From assembly GCA_013368315.1 (NCBI GenBank), contig JAACJM010000199.1:62001-126000 (forward strand): a DNA stretch of 64,000 bases, written 5' to 3'. This DNA comes from Tetrapyrgos nigripes (taxonomy: Eukaryota; Basidiomycota; Agaricomycetes; Agaricales; Campanellaceae). The notes beneath the pieces are model-generated. The model saw only the letters and a program-made list of their open reading frames with translations, did no database searches and had not been told where the DNA came from. Positions 35,478 to 46,226 of the stretch are shown in pieces (position 1 is the first letter of the stretch; every line of letters begins with the position of its first letter). The position numbers and the translations under genes are program-made.

Positions 35478-35517
35478 AGATTTCTCAGGGGCACAGTCAT
35501 GTGCCCCTGAGAAATCT
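35478..35517. repeat. Perfect palindrome, 18-bp arms, 4-bp loop
   Basis: AGATTTCTCAGGGGCACA, then GTCA, then its exact reverse complement. It sits about 25 bases upstream of the Harbinger relic's start codon and may mark an element end or a transcription-factor site. Confidence 0.8.
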
Positions 35518-36594
35518 CTGCCCAGTCTTACGGGAATGCGATTACGATTAATCCATCAATTATTCTTATTGCAAATTCTGTGTCAATCTTTTTTTATTTG
35601 GTCGGGGCCCAATTAACCCTTACGGGAAGTCATCCAGTGCCATGAGATCCAAACGGCAGGTATAGTACATTCTACATACCCCCAGGCGTTACATTACAGT
35701 TAAGAAAGCATTTTGTCATTGCCGGAAATGGTCTGCATCCTCACCTGAGGCCCCGCCTGAGTGAAGCAAATGACGGGCTTCAGTAGGGCTTTGGTAGTCT
35801 CATCAAAGTCTCATACTTACCCAATATTAGGGCTTCGGCGCGTTCAGTCTTTCTGCCATCTTGAAAAATTGTATTTAAATTAATTGTACATATAATCTAT
35901 TTTAGTGCTTTAGATCACCTTTCTATGAGGTAGAAAGTGAGCAAGATGCGAAAGAGGATTGAGGCGAGGATTTTGAGGCGCGTCAAGAGTCACGTACCAT
36001 TCACGTGATTGGGGCAGAGGGGGGTCGACTGGGGAAGCTCCTTCACTCAGGCCATCTTCGAATACTCGTAACTTCAAGATATTGCTGGCCTTTGCATCAT
36101 ACCTCAACAGTGATTTGGATGACATTTGCGCCTGTCATCCGAAATACCGTAGAACATCTCAAAATGCATAAAGATTTGGGGCGATTTGTGGGATACGAAC
36201 CGGCTGGCAATTCGCCTTTGAATCAAATCTCATAGTTGCTAGTTGCATTGTCTATAACGATGTAGAGATAACAATAGGTTGACAAGGTGGGTCAGGACAA
36301 GATTCTTTGCACACGCTGTGCCTTGGCCCCCTTGCAGTGCACTAAAAGTTGCCACAGAATCCAAACAGAATCAGTAGAATTATATAGGAGAAGCATGGAC
36401 TGGGCCTGGGATGCAGCTTCCTGTGTGACTTGTCCCCCAAATCCAGTAGGTACTAAGCCTTGCCGCCTCACTGCTTCTGCTTCTTTACTTGTTCACATGA
36501 ACTCATTCCATCTCACAGCTTTAAAATAGATTGTCCAGCAAGTCATATAAGTCCCATCTGATCAGGCTTCTGTGCCTCCTTTTTTCTTCTCATC
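35518..36594. other. No supported gene
   Basis: AT-rich intergenic sequence with no coding frame I could support. It contains the 5' flank of the dioxygenase gene; no terminal inverted repeat matching 42.3-43.3 kb was found by eye. Confidence 0.3.
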
Positions 36595-39035
36595 ATGGAT
36601 GCAAGTTCTAGTACTACTCAAGCCCAAAGGGTGTCCTTAAGGCAAGCTATATCCAGAGTGACCCAAAAATTGGGAGTTCTTTCTTCTTCTTATATTGAGA
36701 ATACATACTTATCAGACTGTAGCTTTCCAATTGTCACCAGTATTGAAGATGGAACATTGAGAATTGATATGAATTTCTTGGACTTGGCTTTAGAAAGACA
36801 CCAAGATGCCATCTCTGTTGAACATCTCCCCAACTCTGATCCAGACATCCAATTTATTCTTCAAGAATATTATAGAAAAGGAAAGTAAGTATTGTACCAA
36901 ATCCTGTTTCCTTTACATTGAGGCTAAAGAATAATTCAGAGTAGCAGAAGCTACAGCAGAGTATCAAAAACGGTAAATCCTAAATGGTATCACTCATTTA
37001 TTTTATATACATTTATTTCTTCATCTTCAAGGCCTCGATCTGACTCAGATGCAAGTGCTGATGATGAAAATCCAACAAAACTACAGCGAATTGATTCTCC
37101 AACTTTTGAACCATTCTTCACTCTGTACCATTCTGAACCAGACCCCGACACTCCTTACCATTCTGAACCAGCCACTCCTTGCTATTCCAGACCACTCACT
37201 CCTTACAGTTCTGAGCCAGGAACACCATACCAGTCAGGTGGTGAAGTATCAGAGGATCCAAAGAAGAGTGAAGTATCAGAGAATCCAAAGAAGGGTAGGA
37301 CAGGGCGTAAGAGGGGCAAAGGGCGAGGAAGAAAGGGTAAAAAGGCTGAGAATACCAAGGCTGAGAAGGGGAAAGAGGTAGACCCAGGAGAGAAGGGAGG
37401 TCTGAATATGCCAGTTACTCATTATCATACTAGGCAAGCAGTATCACTCCTCAGATTCTCATTTTTCTATACTCAGTTTTTCCTCTTCAAATTTTAGGTA
37501 TGATGAGAAGGCTCCTGCTCACCTTCGACAAGTTAGAGATGCTTCAAATCTGACAGGGGTTGAGGGAAGGACTAGAAAACAGCAAAGGAATAAGAATCGC
37601 AAGAAAGCAATCCGTGATTCAATTGTTTTTGACAACATCACCTACTATGAAGCTGAGGGAGAGGCTTTCAATGTCAAGAATCTTCCTCTAACTACCACTG
37701 GATGGCAAGGTAGAAACACTCCAGCCAAAATCCGCCAACTACTGTCATCAAGTCTAGAGGATGGGTCACTATCTCAGTTATTGGGAGATATCCAATTGAT
37801 AAATTATGTCCAGTCAGTATTCTTTCAAGCTTTTATGTCAGATTATCTCAAAGTAGGTTTTTTTCAGAGATCAAAGCACTGGAATTGTGGACACTGATGG
37901 CAGACTTATCATCTTCCGCAGTCATCTCACACCAAATATATCTAAAATTCTTCCTGAGGTTATTGAAACTGTGCAGCAGATGGTAAATTCCACCAAACAT
38001 CCATTCAATGAAGGAGCTATGAAGAAGAATACCAGAGGTCTTCACTGGTTCACTAATCATGGTATAGACAGAAACAGTAAAAAAGTAAGTGATTAATGGC
38101 TCAATTTTTTTCCTGCCTTTTCACAGGATTATAGGTGCCATCTTTCAGTGCATTTGAAAAAAGTAATCCAAATCATTCCCAGTTTTTTGAGAAAGATGCC
38201 TGTTTCACAACTCTAACGTAAGTGATCAGAAGATTATTGGTTGCAAATATATTTCAAACCCTTAAAAGTAACTATGCCTGCAAATTGTTGGAGAGAGCCT
38301 TTCCCCAGGTAGCCAAAAGGTATAAAGAGGCTGCTGAAAGGAACTCAAAACTGTTTCCTGGACTCCCTCCCCCACAATATGGTCTATTTTACAACTTTTG
38401 TGTAAATGCCCCTAGAGAGGGAGTACCAAGGGTGTTCTGTACTCCTCATGTGGATTTCAAGAACATTGGTTTAGGAATTTGTATTGTTTTTGTCTATGGT
38501 AAGTGTACCTATAAGCCAATTTCTGATTTCATAACTCACAAAAATTTGATCAATATAACAGGCCATTTCAACCATAGGGAAAAATGCTGGTTGGTTTTGT
38601 GGGAGGCTGGGGTTGCTATGGAATTGCCACCAGGTGTATTCTTGCTTTATCCTTCTGCTTTGTTTCTCCACTTCAATGTGGACTTGGAAGGTGAATTATA
38701 CTCAAATTACTTTGTTAACCAACTAATCTTTTTCAGACCTTCCTCTCTATGTCACTCAGTCAGGTGCCAAACCTACGCCTGCTAACACTCAGCCTTTAAA
38801 CTGTTTTTGTGGCAAAGATCAAGCTACACATTCGGCTGACAAGAACTGGTTGGATGCATCAGGAAGGGGTTCTATTGTTTGGTTTTCTCAGGCAACAATG
38901 TTTTCCTCTGCAGAGCTGGGATATAACACTATCAAAGAAGCTGAAGAAGCAGGAGCTCAGACTTATTGTGACATTGATGAATGGCTGGAAAAGGATATTT
39001 ACACAGAAATGAGGCAGCTTGCAGTTGAAGATTGA
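36595..39035 (+). CDS. TET/JBP-like 2-oxoglutarate/Fe(II) dioxygenase
   Basis: This multi-exon gene starts MDASSSTTQAQRVSLRQAI. An N-terminal helical exon is followed by degenerate TPYxSEP repeats (37,090-37,240) and a basic AT-hook-like stretch (GKGRGRKGKK). The central exons give NTPAKIRQLLSSS and DTDGRLIIFRS. The catalytic fold begins near 38,280: FCTPHVDFKN provides H-x-D (codons 38447-38455), then LVLWEAGVAMELPPGVFLLYPSALFLHFN provides the distal His (38669-38671). GRGSIVWFSQATMF supplies a likely 2OG-binding Arg (about 38864). The stop is TGA at 39033-39035. The H-x-D..H..R series with E[LF]PPG..P[SA] matches the expanded fungal dioxygenase family described as TET/JBP-like, thought to oxidise 5-methylcytosine and linked to transposons. 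The family call is from memory. The stop lies 70 bases from that of the convergent transposase-like gene. Confidence 0.6.
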
Positions 39036-39105
39036 TTTCTCTTCTTTTTTTTTTTTTTTGTAAATTGATTCTGAAAGTTTTGGGCATTAATATGGAAACT
39101 TTTAT

Positions 39106-42100
39106 TTAAAATTTAATAAAAACTGATCCAGATCCAGAAGTAGATAAAGCTAATTCTTGACTAGCTGCCAAGGTTTTCTTATATTCCTTTTGTGCTTTTG
39201 CAACAGCGGCTTGGGCATGTCTAAGCTGTTCAGGACTTTGTGCCCTTTGTAGTCTGTTCTGGGTGTTCTTGAGCTTTGCCAGGGACTTTTCAAGATTCAA
39301 GTTCTGCTTTAAAATTTTATCATCCTGTCTTTTCAGCTTGACTTCATGAGAGAGAGCTATAAAAATGATGTTAACAGAAACTCCTCTTGAGATTGTTTGG
39401 AAATTCTCACACTTTCTGTTTCTGCTCCTGTGTACACTGTTAAATATTATATTGCTAGGATTGGATCTGATTCTTGTATGTTCATAAACCTTGGAACTTC
39501 TCAGTAAAGTTATATACAAAAAAAGAGGAAATCTTACATCTATCTCCATGACCTTCCTGATATCATAAGCCTGTGATTTGGTTACTCCTTCAACAACAGA
39601 GCATTGAATGCCCTCCCTATATACATCCCTATGTGCACTTTCAACTGGATTTGTAGTGGAATCACCAGCAAGCCAAGCAGTCATAGGTATAAGACTTTTT
39701 GCCCAGCACATAGCTTCAAATGCAAATTTGCTCCTGATCTTATCCTGGACCCAGTCTTAGATAAATTGATAGTCAGTATAACCATTATAAATCAAAACCT
39801 ATTCAATGCTCACCTTGACCAGCCTTACCACCATTCGCATTGATGAAATTGATAGTTTGATCCCAATTAGGATGCTGAATGCAGATGAGACTTCTCATCT
39901 GGGTTTTGACAGCCTCATTGACTGAGGAGGAATCAATGTTCCTATGTATATGAGTTATGCAAAGTCTGACTAGCCTATGCAAATGCTCATAAGGCCCAAG
40001 ATCTTGCAATTTTCTGTTTCTGTCATATAGGTCATATGAATCTGGAGGTAGCTCTGCAGCCACTTTGCAAAGATATAAGCCCAATCCTAAGTATATCAGA
40101 ATTATATTTGGTAAGAATGAACAATTCTCTCACCTTTAGCTTGACCTCCTCCTTGGTCAAGAGTCCAAAGAATAATTCCAACCATATCTGATTCCAAAGC
40201 ACTCTTGGAATGAAGATGTCTGAATCTGAGATATTTTCCAGTATCTTGTTGTATTATTTGATGAATCTTTTCAAAGAGCAAACAATGAGCTTCTGCTGAC
40301 TCTCTATTCATCAGGGCTCTGGCATATACTAAGCCTGGTTTAGAGTAAGTATTGTAATTTCAAAAACCATATATAGAGTACTCACATTTGCCATCATGTC
40401 TTCTACCCAATAGTTCAAATTCCAAATATCCAGCTACCCTTTTGAAAGATATATCACTTTGAAGGTAAGGTACCTCCAGAATAAGCCTGCTTTGAGCTGG
40501 AGTCATGCATACTGCAATTCTGAAAGGATCCTTGGAATTGGGAGAGAATGATTGATCTGCTATGTCCTCAGTATCACCAGATGAAAGAGTAATCTCTTCA
40601 ACAACTCTGATATAATGCTCATGCTGAGGAAGTGTAGAATCTTGAACTTTCTTAAGATGGAGCAAACCTGAAACATATGTTAATTAGTTGAGGTTGAGGT
40701 TGAGGATATAACTTACCGTTCCATCCTGTTCCTTCAGGAAAAGACTTTTTCTGAGCTTGCTTGATATAGGCTCTGATATGTTCTGCATTGGCCAAAGAGG
40801 GATGAAGGTCTGCAAAAGTAGCAGCCCCAGGTTTTATAAAAGGAAGTTTTTGGTATAGGAAGGATTGTGCCAGGGGATGTCTGAATAATCTCCTGGGAGT
40901 TAATCCAGCAAGCTCAGTGCCAAAGGAGCCCAATAGTTCAAAAACCTCATCTCTCATGCTAGCAGGAGTTCTATCAGGCATGGGAATTGGGTGTGTATGA
41001 ACTCCAGAGCAAACAATGAGCACCCTTGGACAAGCATGTCTAGATTCAGGAACTGGCTCATAGACTCTGAATTTGCAATTGCAAGAGAGATTGACTAGTT
41101 CTGTCAAAAGCATGGTTCCTGCCTGAGAACGATGTTGAAATCCTGAAAAATAATTATCAGTTGCTTAGTAGAAAAATAAACCACTGATGACAGCTTACCA
41201 CAGCATACTGTTTTACTTCCAAAATTTTGAACATTTGAACAGGAAGAAAGAGGTCCATAACCTAGACTCAAAGCTTCCTGTTCAAAATGAGAAATAGCTT
41301 CCACATCATTCTGAACAAGAGCTAAGAGATAGCTATGGTGAACTGCTCCTCTTGCTATTGTAAAATCCACCAAATGATTTCTAGAGTGAGAGACATCATA
41401 GTGTTCACAGCTAATTACAGTTGTTGAATCAAAATCTCTTGGGAAAATGTTACTATGAACTTGAATTACTCACCAAAGATAAGGCTCCCCTGATCCTGTA
41501 TATTTCAACAAAATTCTGCCTTGACAAGTTTGTTTGCCAGTTTGCCCTCTTTTGGCCTTTGTAGGACTAGTGTGGACCAAATCCCATTCTGCTTTCTCAG
41601 CACCAGAATAAGAGGTATGTTGCTGAAGTCTAGCCATACAGCCATGGTCTCTAACTGAGGCCCAATATGCCAAAGTCTTCTCAAAGACATCTCTAAGTGG
41701 GCTAGAGGAGGCTTGACTATGCTGATGTTGAATCTGTGTCTTTAGAGTTTCTCTTGTAGCAACAGTATGATTACAGCCTTCAGCATTGAGGTAGGGGCAT
41801 ATCTTCACACCCTGACCTGTATATCAATAGCATAAGATCTCCAAAGTGTCAGAATAAACATTTCAGACATGTGGCTCACAGGTTGAGAATGATTTAACAC
41901 AGATAACCTCTTCAAAATCCTTCAAAAGCACTTTTTTTGCTATGGCCTGGCCCTGTGGATATCCATGAGAATAAACCACATTTTTAATAGGACTTTGCCA
42001 ATTATTGGGATCCATTTCAAATAAGTGCCCAACCAGCTCCTTCTCATTGAAGCCAGTTTCTGGATACTCCAATAAAGTACCTTTTCCATAATGGTACAAT

Positions 42101-42210
42101 TTGGCCAGAGTGGTTTGACGATTCAGAGGAACATTGTATTCCACTGAAAGAGCAAGAGGAGATGAAGAAAGACCAGGGGAAGGATTCAGAAGTTCTGAGA
42201 GAGAAAGCAT
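39106..42210 (-). CDS. Transposase-like protein with N-terminal zinc-binding region
   Basis: About ten exons on the minus strand start at MLSLSELLNPSPG (42210) and end GSGSVFIKF at a stop at 39106-39108. The N-terminal third has Cys/His clusters (CPYLNAEGCNH; CEHYDVSHSRNH; CNCKFRVYEP..CPRVLIVCSGVHTHP), the last resembling WRKY-GCM1/FLYWCH fingers. The core reads VPYLQSDISFKRVAGYLEFEL, then DTGKYLRFRHLH, DQGGGQAKGLGLYL, a Cys/His pair region (RLVRLCITHIHRN), CWAKSLIPM and NPVESAHRDVYREG, candidates for D, D and E of an RNase H-fold transposase similar to MULE. A coiled-coil tail follows (LNLEKSLAKLKNTQNRLQRAQ). I recall widespread agaricomycete homologues without a named domain. No in-frame stop was seen, so it may be functional. 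ATG choice: the upstream M at 42285 lacks the conserved start. Confidence 0.5.
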
Positions 42211-42460
42211 TGTTAAGGACAAGTGGAAATAAGACTGGGGAGTCAAGAAGCCTGCCCAGTATTTACAGCTCATTTTATATCTCATTATTCAAAGTTTCAA
42301 AAACATCTCTATACTTGAGAAAAACTTGAAAGAAATACATAAACATGGCTTGAAAAAATAAAAGTCATACAAGTATAGGTTCACCAGCCTGCCTGTACTG
42401 CCTGTAGAATATCCAAATACAATGCATACGTATGTCTGCGGCCTGAAAAGAGATGTACCT

Positions 42461-43110
42461 ACATCCCACATGTCCATGGCCTGAAAAATAGTTGTCATCC
42501 ATACGCATTTATGGCTTGGAAAGACGCGCTGGGTGTACGCGTCCATGATCCAAAAACATAATGTCATATGTACATGTTCATGGCTTGAGAGGATGTGTCA
42601 TGTGTATGTGTTCACGGCATGTCACATAAACGTATTCACGGCTTGAGAGGACGTGTCATGTGTACGCGTTCACGGCTTGAGAGGACTTGTCATGTGTACA
42701 CGTTCACGGCGTGTCACATAAACGCGTTCAAGGCTTGAAAGGACTTGTCATGTGTATGCGTTCACGGCTTGAGAGGACTTGTCATGTGTACGTGTTCATG
42801 GCGTGTCACATAAACGTGTTCAAGGCTTGAGAGGACATGCCATGTGTATGCGTTCACGGCTTGAGAGGACTTGTCATGTGTACGCGTTCACGGCGTGTCA
42901 CATAAACGTGTTCAAGGCTTGAAAGGACTTGTCATGTGTACGTGTTCATGGCGTGTCACATAAACGCGTTCAAGGCTTGAGAGGACGTGCCATGTGTATG
43001 CGTTCACGGCTTGAGAGGACTTGTCATGTGTACGCGTTCACGGCGTGTCACGTGTCACGTAAACACGTTCACGGCTTGAAAGGACGTGTCATGTAAACGC
43101 GTCAGCTGCT
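42461..43110. repeat. Minisatellite behind the 5' end of the transposase-like gene
   Basis: Imperfect tandem units alternate GGCTTGAGAGGACTTGTCAT, GTGTACGCGTTCACGG and CGTGTCACATAAACGCGTTCA, giving a period of about 58-110 bases and about 8 larger units. It begins about 250 bases upstream of the ATG at 42210. Position and regularity recall subterminal repeats of DNA transposons. Confidence 0.75.
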
Positions 43111-43297
43111 TAGGATATGTACCCGCCCATGTCAGTTTTTCATTAGTACTATTATAGTGCAGCCCCCCCCCCCTCTTGCAGTCACAGATATAGTACTGCC
43201 TAGTACTGCACCGTAACTCGACGGCGGAAAGCCGCCGGGTACCTCAAACACAGCCACATCGGCAATCGAGCTGTACCGATCTACCAGTCCCTCACAT
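43111..43297. other. Flank of the foldback element
   Basis: The stretch contains a C(11) run near 43,165, a GGCGG-AAAG-CCGCC mini-hairpin near 43,222 and, at the right, the part of the tyrosine-recombinase-associated sequence shared with 27,215-27,300. Confidence 0.4.
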
Positions 43298-43890
43298 GAC
43301 CGGATATGTGTATGAAAACGAGATATATTTGGAATCTAGATATAAATACAAAAAGATGATGTATCTGTAAGCTAGATATTTGATCAGAAAGTTGCTATAT
43401 AAGGATGAATTTTAGTATATTTGATTGATTTGCAGACATATTCTGTATCAAAGCTATTGAAAGAACTACAAAAAGACCTCAAATCAGGATTCCAGACATG
43501 GTTACGGATATGTGTCCGAAAAGACAATAAGTCCGGATTCCGGACAAGGGTCCCAATAGTAGTCCTGGCAGATGAACTGATAGATCAGAATGAATGCTAT
43601 AAAAATATCAGTATTACGGACATATAAACTATACGCACCCATATCTGGAAGCCGGATGTATTGTCTTTTCAGACGCATATCTGTAACTATATCCGGATTC
43701 TCGATTCTCGGTCTTTTTGTACTTCTTTTAATAGCTTTGATACATAATATGTCTACACACCAATCAAATATACTAAAATGCATCCCTATATAGCAACTTT
43801 CTGTTCAAATATGTAGCTTACTGATACATCATCTTTTTGTACTTATATCTAGTTTCCAGATATATCTCATTCTCGTACACATATCCGGTC
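43298..43890. mobile_element. Foldback (MITE-like) element, almost entirely inverted repeat
   Basis: The left half (from GACCGGATATGTG) and right half (ending CACATATCCGGTC) are imperfect reverse complements along their whole length of about 290 bases each, meeting near 43,594. Shared blocks include ATTTGATTGGTGTGTAGACA-like and GACCGAGAATC-like segments. No protein is encoded. The element separates two sequence blocks that are nearly adjacent at 27,215-27,300. No clear target duplication was seen. Confidence 0.7.
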
Positions 43891-44310
43891 AAAGATCCGT
43901 CGAGCGGAAATTTGTCCCTTTTCGGCGTGAAACAGTTTGACGGGGACAAGATCATACTGCAAGCTACAAACGCAGAAGATTGCCCAGTGAAGATAACCAA
44001 ACGCTATCTACAATCACGCGATTCCCTATACCCTGCTCATCCAAACTTATTCGCTCGCAAAGACGGCTCCATCCCCACCAGGCAATGGTTCATCCGACGC
44101 CTTCGTCATTATTTCCCAAACGATGTGTCCGGCCATTCATTGCGTTCCGGTGGCGCTACTCACTACGCGTCACTCGGGTATTCTTGGGAAGTGATCCAGA
44201 CTATTGGACGTTGGACTTCTGAAGCTTTCCGTCTTTATATCCGCAAGCACCCTTTCTTTTTCTCAGCTTTACTCACGAAAAAGCGAACAACTCCTCTCGG
44301 CTCCGCTTAA
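43891..44310 (+). pseudogene. 3' fragment of a tyrosine recombinase (DIRS/Ngaro-type)
   Basis: The frame reads FDGDKIILQATNAEDCP, RYLQSRDSLYPAHPNLF, DGSIPTRQWFIRRLRHYF, SGHSLRSGGATHYASLGYSW and TIGRWTSEAFRLYIRKHP, then stops at 44308-44310. H-x-x-R (HSLR), the W of GRW and the Tyr nucleophile (YIRKHP) of tyrosine recombinases are intact. The N-terminal half with the first catalytic Arg is absent; the foldback element lies where it should be. The open frame extends left into the foldback arm (from 43837). It is related to the decayed recombinase at 49,099-49,860. Confidence 0.7.
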
Positions 44311-44339
44311 CATCGTTCCTCACTCCCCTCATAACCTTT

Positions 44340-44460
44340 CCACAATTCCATAGGCTTCATAGCGCTGCTGAGCCTCATCTCGTCGAAATATACCCAGGGG
44401 AGTCGCTGTTTCAGGGCTCCCCGTGATCCGCCTATCATTCACTGTCCGAAATTCTTCTTA
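44340..44460 (+). repeat. DIRS-type 3' flank sequence, copy 1
   Basis: CATTCCATAGGCTTC-like and GTTTCAGGGCTCCCCGTGAT blocks lie just after the recombinase stop. The same blocks, in reverse orientation, occur at 48,180-48,310 and 48,820-48,960 next to the second recombinase, so they probably form the 3' non-coding end of this retrotransposon family. Confidence 0.6.
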
Positions 44461-44876
44461 GACGATGCTGCAAGATGATTAGAGTGGAAAAGATGACGCA
44501 TTGTATTACAGTCACGTCAAGTGACTGTTACTCCAATACAGTGCGTGATCTTTCCGCTCATGGGATAATTGTGCGTTTTTACTAGGCTCGATTCCATCCG
44601 TTCTGTTTCGAAATCCGCCGGTCGTTCGTCAGAACGGCTGGCATTTTTGGGCGTCGTTTTGGGAGCTTGGCATGTGAGTTTGAACTTGTAAGAATCTGCT
44701 TCTTGTCTGCTTCCGGTCTCGAGTACCGAAATGTCGCAATGTATCTTCTTTTCTCCCCAGTCACTTTCTAAGTCAAAAATAATACTCTACAACATCCATA
44801 TTAAAGGCTACATCCTCCGCCGTCACAAGTCCCAGTGTTGGATCATGCTCGTCAAAAACCTGAGCTAAATCACCCT
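44461..44876. other. No supported gene
   Basis: Short ORFs only. It contains a GTCACTTGACGTGACTGTAA-like inverted repeat near 44,510. Confidence 0.3.
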
Positions 44877-45065
44877 CTCGCTGTGGCTGGCTCAAGGCAT
44901 TTCGATGATTTGGTTTTCCAATTGGAATCGTCCAACTCGGACGAGACTGATAATACTGAAAATAAGGATGGAGATGGACGAGGTAGCAGGTATAGGTATA
45001 GGTATCGGGCTGAAAAACGACAACCGATGGTTAGAGATTCGTCTGTGAAGCTGTGGAAGTTTTGA
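44877..45065 (+). pseudogene. Duplicated last exon fragment of the TCAB1-like gene
   Basis: The frame LAVAGSRHFDDLVFQLESS..YRYRYRAEKRQPMVRDSSVKLWKF matches the end of the TCAB1-like gene (25707-25897) with about ten substitutions. Nothing upstream of 44,877 resembles the rest of the gene, so it is a 5'-truncated copy. Confidence 0.85.
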
Positions 45066-46222
45066 CGAATCGAGGTTTTCTTGATACTTACTGCGGAGTA
45101 ACGTTTCCCAACGTCCAACCGTAAACCGTTCATTTTTAAATACAGATGTCTAGCTATCACAACAAAGATTCGAAAGCAAGTACAACACTACGAAAACAGG
45201 TCAAAGGAAAAGGAAAAGTAACACAGGTAACGACAATACGAACTAGAAAGAGTGAAAGCAAAAGGAAAACAAAAAACAGGAAGCGTCATCATATAATTAG
45301 GCACAACCTTTGGTATATGGCGAAACATCTCTCAATCCCATACACCTATTACCACGAATGGACTTTAAGTCTGGGTATTCTTGTAGGCGCCTGAAAACTT
45401 GTGTTAGGAAATTTCTGGGAGCTGACCTTGAAGGTAATCTTACAGTTAGGACAGATGGCACGACTGCGAAATTCGATAGGGGCTTGATCATTGTGCACGT
45501 AACGAGCAGAACTCGGAGCACTATGGATCGCGGCACTATCAGCCAACCCAATCCCTTGAGCGGTCTGTCCAGCATTGCTTCCATTGTATGAGTCGCGTTG
45601 CTCCTTTTCTTGCGACCGTCACGTTCGATGGTGCTCTGGAAAGTACGTATGATATGAGGATGTGAAAGGGAGGAGTAAAACGCGTCATAATTAAGCAAAA
45701 AGATTGCATAGATAGTAAAAAGGACAATTTACCGTGATAGACGCGACGAGAGCCTGAATCTCATCGTAACAATGAATTATTTTGTGGATGGCTTTGACGC
45801 GATAGTATGCATAAGTATGCATTGACGACCAGCGGAACATATGACGGCCTGCTTCTTCTCTTATCAGGGAAAGGGCATCTTCAATTCTGCAAAGCATCTG
45901 AACCGAAAGGTCAGAAACTGTCAGCGTTTCTGAGAAGATAGCCAAGACAAAGTACACTCGCACCTCCAGAGGTCCAATTCGTGACTCCCCCATACGACTG
46001 CAGGGATTTCTTCGTCCCGACAACGTCCCAATGCGTCTCGAGCTTTGTTGAATGACCTTTCCAAACTTACGAGCGTCAGGCAAGGATAACGACAGCCCAG
46101 AAGAATTAATCCTGAAGACACGATTGCAACCGCTAAACTGATCGCTCGACAAACAGTGTTAGGTGCATATGTGTCGAATTGGGATGCTATTGTAGAGATA
46201 TCGACGAGATCGGGCAAGGTTG
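44877..46222. repeat. Segmental duplication of 25707-27095
   Basis: About 1.35 kb in direct orientation about 19 kb from the source, covering the TCAB1 tail, the intergenic spacer and most of the convergent hypothetical gene. Differences are scattered substitutions and several short indels. Confidence 0.85.
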
Positions 46223-46226
46223 ACAT
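45297..46226 (-). CDS. Paralogue of the hypothetical gene at 26292-27133
   Basis: Exons 45964-46226, 45733-45886 and 45297-45635 (minus strand) use the same splice sites as the original copy. The first two exons encode a close relative (membrane helix ISLAVAIVSSGLILLGC; IREEAGRHMFRWSSMHTY). In exon 3, after ERDGRKKRS, a 19-base deletion relative to the other copy shifts the frame, giving an unrelated, longer C-terminus. The alternative frame still encodes AIHSAPSSAR and FRSRAICPNCKITFKV, homologous to the first copy. One of the two genes is therefore altered; which is ancestral cannot be told here. Function is unknown. Confidence 0.45.

Noticed and set aside
42461..43110. CRISPR-like array
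   Set aside because: Units are imperfect tandem repeats without unique spacers, and the genome is fungal.
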